Part shown: positions 57,802 through 64,000 of the stretch, piece after piece
Layout: each line of letters begins with the position of its first letter
How positions within the stretch are numbered: position 1 is the first letter of the stretch
Notes under the pieces: model-generated
Database searches by the model: none
Told to the model about the DNA's origin: nothing
The model's input: the letters and a program-made list of their open reading frames with translations, nothing else
Made by a program: the position numbers and the translations under genes
Assembly (NCBI GenBank): GCA_947311845.1
Contig: CAMZMU010000111.1
Span: forward strand, 26,572,125-26,636,124
Reading direction: 5' to 3'
Source of the DNA: Poa pratensis
Lineage: Eukaryota; Streptophyta; Magnoliopsida; Poales; Poaceae
Length of the DNA stretch: 64,000 bases

Positions 57802-59863
57802 CTACATCCTCTTCTTCTTCGTCTCGTTAACCATATTGTGACCTGAATGAAACATCTTGTATGCTATTACCATTCTATACTTCAGAATAATTATCTGAAA
57901 AATCAACCACAAAAAAAGGTTAGCATCATACAAACAAAAATGGGGGGAAATGGGCTGTGTAAAAATGGTGAAATACAAATAAAAAGAAGAACACGTTACA
58001 TTGCTGAAATCTTTCATAGTCTTGCCATTCCAATTTTCCATGAATAACATCACATAGAAACCGCAGTCGTACCTATTGAAAAAACAGATTGACAAAATCC
58101 AACAAAACACATTAGTTGGCACAAAAAAGACATACTCAAATTCCAGCGAAAAAAAAGACTAATCATGAAAAGCATGTATGTTTCTCGTGAGAAAACTAAC
58201 CCATTTGGTTGGTAAGGATAATCTGTTGGGTTGTAGTTTTTGAACTTCTGAAGCTCCTTGCCTTGTATACCGCACTGTTTGAAAACAGTGCTCAGGTTTG
58301 TGGCCTTGAATGAGAAAAAAGACACTGAGTGTTATTACAGATGAATTAAAGACCGAACATGGTTTTACAAAACACAAAATGAAAAAGACTAAAGTTGCAA
58401 AGTCAACAAAATATAATGGGTGTCAGGTTCCATAGAGAATTACCAAGTTTTTCAGAATTTGTTTCTCCCTGTCCTTACTTGTTTGACTTGCTGAGTCAAA
58501 GAAGTTTAGTGTGCTATACAATGAGTTGACACAAGCAAGTGTCCAATGATTGTTCTCTACAATTGGAAAATGCATCTGTTTCCAAGTTGGAAAAATGCAG
58601 AGTTTAGTGTGCTTTAAAAAAATGACCAGGAAAACTGTAATCAGGGGAAGCTAAGATAGAAACACATAACAGATCAATGGTTTCCAGATTGACTTCCTTA
58701 CTAATCCTTAATATTTCCCTAACACATGATCTGTTGTCAAAAGAAGTAGGGTCCTTTATCAACTTTCCCTGGTAAAAAACGAAAAAGAGGATGAACTATT
58801 AAGTAGTTGAAGCAGACTAAAAGCAGTACAGAAAATGGGAAAAAAGGAGTGTGGTAAAATTCCTGACTCGTGTGACTTACGGTTATGAAAGGGGGAAATG
58901 AATACTCATTACACTTTGCTGAACCCAGATCAATAGCCTCAAGATTAAATAACTTCACGTGAGCGCACATAGCATCATCAACGACATGACCACGAGCTTT
59001 GTACGATGCATAAAAGTGATCATATGACACATGAGAATCTTCCAAAATTATGAATGTAGGAGTAACTCCTCTGCGAAGAAAAAATGTTCAGATTATGTGA
59101 AGAAAAAACTTATGCAAAAACTGATGAAAGACAAACCAAAAATTCTCCATATAAACAGTTTATAACATGTAAAAATACTAAAAACTTAGAAAAGAAACAG
59201 AAAACTTACTTCTTGTTAGGTTTGAAGTACTTGTTTCTAAGATACTTAGTGTAAAAAGCATCAATATCAGGGCCCACCTTCCATTTCTTAGACATTCTAA
59301 CTGGATCAGGGGATAACTCCCTGGCTGCTCTCTTCTTCCTATTCCTTTTCTCAAGAGTGCTGGACCAGCATTGTTCCCAACAGAAATGGACTGTTCCACA
59401 TAAGGAATCATCAAATCTAGAAGAAATGGTTGGGAATGGAAATTAGGATATTCTGGAGCACAAATTGCTTATTGGTGCAGAAAAAAAAGAGTAAGGCAAA
59501 TATAGAAAAAAAATACCTGGAGATGGCTCGGTAGATGCAACTGCACACCCTCTATACCAAAAAATTCAGACGAAGTTGGTGTAGGTACAGATGATCGCAG
59601 ATTACAACTTTGGGTTGGAGAGAGAGAGGCGCGCAAACCTTGGGAAGACAATCTTCATAGTAAAGAGCGAAAAGGGCAGGGAATATCTTCTTCTTAGCAA
59701 GGTCACCAGATGCTCCAAACACAGTGATGCTAACAGAAGCCTCGGCATCTTTCGACAGGGCGCTCAAGTCTTCAAACTCCTCCACAGTGATCGCTGAAGG
59801 GCTGCCGTTTTCCAGCTTCGGAGGGGCAGAAGTCGTGACAACATCTTCCACAACAATATCCAT
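57802..59863 (-). CDS. Chimera: plastid-type G6PDH N-terminal exon fused to Ulp1 (C48) cysteine protease
   Basis: Minus-strand exons are 59874-59639 (ATG 59863), 59551-59517, 59416-59210, 59070-58881, 58768-58694, 58575-58444, 58304-58201, 58072-58000 and 57894-57802. From the ATG they sum to 1134 nt (377 aa). Each intron is GT-AG and every phase matches. Residues 1-75 are G6PDH-like: [20 protein letters not shown], then [19 protein letters not shown] (the dinucleotide-binding [10 protein letters not shown]) and [14 protein letters not shown]. About residues 220-377 form an Ulp1/SENP-like domain: His in [11 protein letters not shown], Asp in LNFFDS, oxyanion Gln in YQPNGYDCGFYV and Cys in the same box. 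The basic linker [14 protein letters not shown] could be a nuclear signal. The 35-bp second exon and the donor at 58694 are the weakest choices. Ulp1 domains act on SUMO or related modifiers and are common in plant transposons. Confidence 0.6.
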
Positions 59864-60540
59864 GGGACCTTTCACTGATGACGAAGTGTAAAAAAAGTAA
59901 AAATAGCCACTGTGTATCATTCATAGCTGCCTAACAAGATTTCATCACACGAAAGACCCGCAATACACCGGAAGTAAATCAAAAATGCGAAAAGAACTAA
60001 TTCTAGCTATTGAACATTAAAAATGCAACAGACAGAACATACAAAAAGACGCCGGGGGGTCAGTAAGAATGGTATGTGTCGAATTGAACATCTCTAAGCT
60101 GCCAAAGCTAATGAATCATCTCAAATTAGCTCTGCTATACTTCATTGTTTCTTTCTGAACAATTCATTTGAGATGATGGCAAGGCTGGATGAATGGATTC
60201 AGAATGTTGGTTGTAGCATAGTATTACGGACTGTACAGAAAAACGAGGCAGCGGTAGGCAGTAAAGTCACAGGGCGGCAAGCTCTGTCAGCAAACTCAAA
60301 TGGTATAAGCAAGGTAGGCAGTAAAGTCAACTACACGCACAGACTCTTTGGGTTGAGGAATCCAGGTTCTAGTATGACTATGTTCAACCTTGTACGTGCG
60401 CACTCCCATCGCCTCACCTAAGGCATCCCCTGAATTTCCGAGAGAGAACTGAAAAGCGCAGAGAGGACCGAATCCCAGAACAGGACAAGCCCAGAAAAGA
60501 GTAAGCGCCCACCTCCCTTCCCGGCGACGGCGTCGATGCG
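59639..60540 (-). pseudogene. Exons of a plastid-type glucose-6-phosphate dehydrogenase, truncated on both sides
   Basis: A first exon ending at 60418 (donor GTGAGG) reads FQFSLGNSGDAL and joins in phase to exon 59874-59639 ([13 protein letters not shown]). An acceptor-like CTTTTCAG at about 60450 may bound it. Together they look like the end of the transit-peptide region and the start of the NADP-binding domain of plastidic G6PDH, the first enzyme of the oxidative pentose phosphate pathway. The rest of the enzyme (about 400 residues) is absent. The 5' side is cut by the Copia LTR at 60541 and the 3' side runs into the Ulp1 exons. Confidence 0.7.
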
Positions 60541-60668
60541 TGTAAAACAACTGAATATGGGAACGGCTCGACACCAATTGGTGTGGCGTTTGGTTAATAT
60601 TTATAGTGTACAGGTTACGTACAAATACAGAGTACAAATACAGAAGCTAGGATATATACAGTCTAACA
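60541..60668 (-). repeat. 3' LTR of the Copia element, 128 bp
   Basis: On the minus strand it begins TGTTAGACTGTATATATCCT and ends AGTTGTTTTACA, directly after the polypurine tract and directly before the G6PDH exon sequence. A TATAAA on the minus strand is at 60600-60605. 128 bp is very short for a Copia LTR. No second LTR is available for comparison. Confidence 0.75.
60600..60605 (-). promoter_or_regulatory. LTR TATA box reading toward the G6PDH-Ulp1 gene
   Basis: CACTATAAATATTA on the minus strand, about 60 bp from the LTR end and on the same strand as the chimeric gene. It could start read-out transcripts (inference). Confidence 0.45.
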
Positions 60669-60679
60669 CCCTCCCTCAA
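60669..60679 (-). other. Polypurine tract
   Basis: TTGAGGGAGGG on the minus strand immediately before the LTR start TGTTAG; the usual plus-strand primer site of LTR retrotransposons. It also fixes the LTR boundary. Confidence 0.8.
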
Positions 60680-60690
60680 TTTTAACCATG

Positions 60691-62310
60691 TCATCGAACA
60701 TCTAACATGTTAAAATTGCGCCTACAACCTTGAAACAACGGCAAGGATAGTGGCTTAGTGAAGATGTCGGCAAGTTGATCTTTCGACGAGATGAACTTGA
60801 TCTGAAGAAGCTTTTGTGCAACACGTTCCCTCACAAAATGATAGTCAACTTCGATGTGCTTTGTTCGGGCATGGAAAACTGGGTTGGATGACAGATAAGT
60901 AGCGCCGATGTTATCACACCAAAGAACAGGAGACTGAGGTTGCGGGACGCGCAACTCACGTAGCAAAGACTGCACCCAGATGAGCTCAGCCGTGGCATTG
61001 GCAACTGACTTGTATTCAGCTTCAGTACTACTGCGAGACACTGTATCTTGCTTGCGAGCACTCCAGGCGATCAGATTTGGACCAAAGAACACCGCATATC
61101 CCCCCGTGGATCGCCGATCATCAGGATTGCCAGCCCAATCCGCATCAGAAAACGCGGAGAGCAAGCCTGAAGGAGCAGAGCGAAAGTGAAGACCATATGA
61201 TGCTGTAAGGCGAATATAGCGCAAGATGCGCTTCACTGCAGTCCGATGTGTGTCCCTGGGTGAATGAAGATACTGGCAGACACGGTTCACTGCGTACGAA
61301 ATATCCGGTCTGGTAATAGTCAAGTACTGTAAGCCCCCAACAATACTGCGGTACTCAGTAGCATCCTCAGGCGAGAGCGGTGTACCATCGACAGTCGTGA
61401 TAGGATCTGTGGCAGACATAGGAGTAGTAGCGGGCTTGCACTGAAGCATCCCAGCACGCCGTAGCAAGTCAAGAGAGTACTTCTTCTGAGAGAGAGTCAA
61501 ACCAGTATCATCATGAGTCACCTCTAGTCCAAGAAAATAATGCAGCTTACCCAGATCCTTAACAGCAAACTCAGCACCCATCGAGGACACCAAACGGTCA
61601 GCAGTGACTGACGAGGATACCAGAATAATATCATCCACATAAACCAGAAGATACATAGTGACCTCTGGGCGCTGAAGCAGAAACAGTGAGGTATCTGCTG
61701 TAGAGGGAACAAACCCGAGTGCACGAAGCGCAGAACCCAGCCGTGCATGCCAGGCACGAGGAGCCTGCTTAAGGCCATAAAGAGCCTTTACCAGGCGACA
61801 CAGATGATCAGGACGATCAGGATCAGCAAATCCAGGAGGCTGACGCATATATACCTCCTCTTCCAGAACTCCATGAAGAAAGGCATTCTGAACATCCAAC
61901 TGACGGAGAGACCATCCGCGAGTGACAGCCAACGTGAGCAGAATACGAATGGTGGTAGGCTTGACAACGGGGCTAAAAGTATCCTCATAGTCAAGACCAT
62001 AGCGCTGTTTGAACCCTCTAGCGACCAAACGCGCCTTGTACCTCTCAATGGAACCATCAGCATGCTTCTTCACTTTAAACACCCACTTGGAGTCAATGAT
62101 GTTGACACCAGACTTCGGAGGAACCAATGTCCACGTATCATTTTTGAGAAGCGCTTGATATTCCTGCTCCATTGCCTCGCGCCAATGTGGAATATGCATA
62201 GCAGCGGAAAAATGCCGAGGTTCAGCGGTAGGGTCAGCAACCGCTTGAGCGACACATGCGGCAAGCCAGGCACCGGCCGTCCTTGCGGTCGAGGGGCTTG
62301 AAGATGCCAC
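60691..62310 (-). CDS. Copia reverse transcriptase-RNase H (open 539-codon frame)
   Basis: The RVT_2 domain runs from about residue 55: [76 protein letters not shown] and the catalytic [11 protein letters not shown] at about residues 225-235. The linker has [20 protein letters not shown] and [20 protein letters not shown]. RNase H has Asp in [17 protein letters not shown], Glu in [18 protein letters not shown], Asp in [15 protein letters not shown] and Asp in [14 protein letters not shown]. It ends [10 protein letters not shown]...NFNMLDVR. All catalytic residues are visible and no stop occurs in the core. The first 10-15 residues may not be native, since the polyprotein should be continuous upstream. 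Confidence 0.9.
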   Translation of the reverse strand: MASSSPSTARTAGAWLAACVAQAVADPTAEPRHFSAAMHIPHWREAMEQEYQALLKNDTWTLVPPKSGVNIIDSKWVFKVKKHADGSIERYKARLVARGFKQRYGLDYEDTFSPVVKPTTIRILLTLAVTRGWSLRQLDVQNAFLHGVLEEEVYMRQPPGFADPDRPDHLCRLVKALYGLKQAPRAWHARLGSALRALGFVPSTADTSLFLLQRPEVTMYLLVYVDDIILVSSSVTADRLVSSMGAEFAVKDLGKLHYFLGLEVTHDDTGLTLSQKKYSLDLLRRAGMLQCKPATTPMSATDPITTVDGTPLSPEDATEYRSIVGGLQYLTITRPDISYAVNRVCQYLHSPRDTHRTAVKRILRYIRLTASYGLHFRSAPSGLLSAFSDADWAGNPDDRRSTGGYAVFFGPNLIAWSARKQDTVSRSSTEAEYKSVANATAELIWVQSLLRELRVPQPQSPVLWCDNIGATYLSSNPVFHARTKHIEVDYHFVRERVAQKLLQIKFISSKDQLADIFTKPLSLPLFQGCRRNFNMLDVR

Positions 62311-62315
62311 TCATA

Positions 62316-64000
62316 CTGCGTGTGTGTGTCGAGAAACCACAGGCACAGTCGCAGAAGTTGTCGATGTAGGGAGCGACGAATTCACTGATGAATCAATCGC
62401 GTCAGCGACATAGACGCTGTGATGGGGGAGGACGTCGACACGGGCGACGTGGACATAGGCGACGCAGCGATGCTGTCCTGGCGACGAAGTACAGGAGACG
62501 TGACGAGTGACGGTCCCGGAGACGCAGCGGGTGACGGCCTAGGTGACAGGCCATCAGGCGAGCGGCCAACAGGGTAGACAGCAGCTTGCTCGGGACGTCC
62601 TGGTCATGGGCCACTAAGGGCCCAGCGTTTGGAGTGAGGCTGAGCGTCCGTGCATGCTCCAGGCATCGGGCGAGCGGCGACTTGCATGAGCCATGCAGTG
62701 ATCAACTAGATCATCAGTAGCAGCAGGAGCCGAAACAAATGCATCCGAGTTCTCTCGAGAAGTTCCAAACGAGCTCCACGACCGATTCCTGCACCATGGT
62801 TAGGCAACAAAATAGGCGAGTATGCAACATCTTCAAATTGATCAGGCAAAGTAGGAGATGAATGCATGGATGATGGTTGTGTGTCTGATGTAGGAAGTAA
62901 AGCAAAAGGAAACAAGTTTTCATCAAGACTACATCGCGCGAAATGTAAACTCGATTAGACGAGGACATGAAGACACTTGTATCCCTTATGCATGGAACTA
63001 TAGCCAAGAAAGACACACTTCTTGGATCGAAACTCAAGCTTGCGACTATTATAGGGGCGTAGGTGCGGCCAACGCGCACACCCAAACACTTTGAGAAAGG
63101 TGTAGTCAGGGGCCTCATGGAACAAAGCTCAAACAGGGGTTTTCATATTAAGGAGACGTGTAGGAAGCCTATTAATGAGAAAACAGGCGGTTGCTAAAGG
63201 CATCACTCCAAAAACGAAAAGGTACAGAGGCATGCGCAAGAAGAGTTAGGCCAGTTTTCAACAATATGACGATGCTTGCGTTCAGCAACACGTTTTGTTG
63301 GTGTGTATGCGGACAAGCCACACGATGTGCAATCCCATGTTGCTGGAAGAAGGAACTAAGATTCCGGTACTCACCCCCCCCAATCAGACTAACGTGAACA
63401 ATTTTTTCTTTAAGAAGCGCTCAACATGAGCCTGGAATTGGAGAAACACATTGAAACACATCAGATTTACGTTTAAGCAAATAAAGCCATGTAAAGCGAC
63501 TATAGGCATCAATAAAGCTGACATAATAGTTATGACCACTGACAGAAGTTTGGGCATGGCCCCACACATCCGAATAAATGAGTTCAAGCGGAGCTTTGGC
63601 TACATGACTGGAAACAGAAAACGGTAACTGATGACTCTTGCCTTGCTGACAGGCATCACAAACTGCAATATCCTCTTATTACTAGATTCAAGTGGAAGAT
63701 TATGGCGACGTAGGACATGGCGAACTATGGGATGGCAGGATGACCAAGGCGAGAGTGCCATGCGACGAGGAGACATGAACACCACTGAACACTTGTGGGG
63801 CAGATGGCACATCAAGTGAGTACAACCATGACGACTCCGACCTCTAAGAAGAACGTCCCGCGTGGCCGATCCTTAACAAAAAATGGAAATGATGAAATTC
63901 AACAAAGACATCGTTATCACTAGTAAGTTTTCTAACGGAGAGCAAATTGCGAGTGACGATGGAACACAAAGAATATTGCGGAGACGAATATTTTTAGAGG
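62316..64000 (-). pseudogene. Copia GAG-pre-integrase and integrase, frameshifted
   Basis: On the minus strand at about 63830-63640 an HPAI-type GAG-pre-integrase motif and a CDACQQGKSHQLPFS-like zinc-binding end are readable across frames. Then LELIYSDVWGHAQTSVSGHN and YYVSFIDAYSRFTWLYLLKR (integrase core, first Asp in SDVWG) at about 63580-63480. The frame then breaks near 63420-63380. Below 63120 the frame is a low-complexity, decayed link to RT. At least three frameshifts are present. Confidence 0.65.

Larger units (their letters stand above)
60541..64000 (-). mobile_element. Copia LTR retrotransposon, 3' part, extends beyond window
   Basis: On the minus strand: GAG-pre-integrase and integrase remains (64000-63300), a decayed link region (63300-62316), an open RT-RNase H frame (62310-60691), a polypurine tract (60679-60669) and a short 3' LTR (60668-60541). 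INT before RT places it in Copia. The 5' end lies to the right of the window. The integrase is frameshifted while RT-RNase H is open for 539 codons. Confidence 0.85.

Noticed and set aside
59639..60540. Functional G6PDH gene
   Set aside because: Only the first part of the NADP-binding domain is present; the substrate-binding and C-terminal domains are missing from the whole window.

Overview
The window looks like nuclear DNA of a grass, most likely a Pooideae/Triticeae-type genome. The evidence is short genes with GT-AG introns, a grass-type DUF3615-like family and grass papain-like peptidase, Stowaway MITEs, many decayed LINEs with zf-RVT and RNase H tails, Gypsy and Copia LTR elements, and a CACTA-type terminus. 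No prokaryotic organisation is present. All gene models here come from reading splice signals and frames by eye; no transcript or database evidence was available.

Layout. 1-5 kb: the last exon of a DUF3615-like gene, followed by three LINE relics. 5-12 kb: an AT-rich stretch that may hold an unrecognised minus-strand gene with a GC-rich head near 11.1-12.1 kb. 12.8-14.2 kb: a complete four-exon DUF3615-like gene with a Stowaway MITE in intron 1. 15-20.9 kb: a Gypsy LTR relic with a C27 tract, a foldback MITE nested in a Stowaway, a solo LTR and a LINE tail. 21.3-24.4 kb: a minus-strand C1A (papain-like) peptidase gene. 24.6-25 kb: a foldback MITE with an 11-bp target duplication. 27.1-36.8 kb: a truncated Gypsy element with minus-strand pol and, in the opposite direction, a spliced plus-strand gene (putative gypsy-type transposon domain plus coiled coil); a 56-57 bp tandem repeat lies between them. 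37.5-42.7 kb: a small minus-strand gene model split by a 4.3-kb LINE whose 18-bp target duplication overlaps a splice donor. 46.1-46.6 kb: a decayed HIR (SPFH/band-7) pseudogene. 47.3-50 kb: a CACTA end, a non-autonomous hAT-like element with a nested foldback, and another foldback. 51.8-52.4 kb: a LINE tail. 54.1-54.7 kb: a third DUF3615-like gene. 56.2-57.5 kb: a GGAACCATTTT minisatellite. 57.8-60.5 kb: a minus-strand gene model joining plastid-type glucose-6-phosphate dehydrogenase exons in frame to an Ulp1 (C48) cysteine protease. 60.5-64 kb: a Copia element on the same strand, whose 128-bp 3' LTR abuts that chimera.

The most unusual items are: (1) the G6PDH-Ulp1 chimera, with every predicted junction keeping frame and a complete His/Asp/Gln/Cys catalytic set, directly downstream of a same-strand Copia LTR; (2) the Gypsy element with an antisense spliced gene; (3) the LINE inserted one base inside a splice donor, with the donor rebuilt by the target duplication; and (4) three DUF3615-like paralogues in the same orientation.
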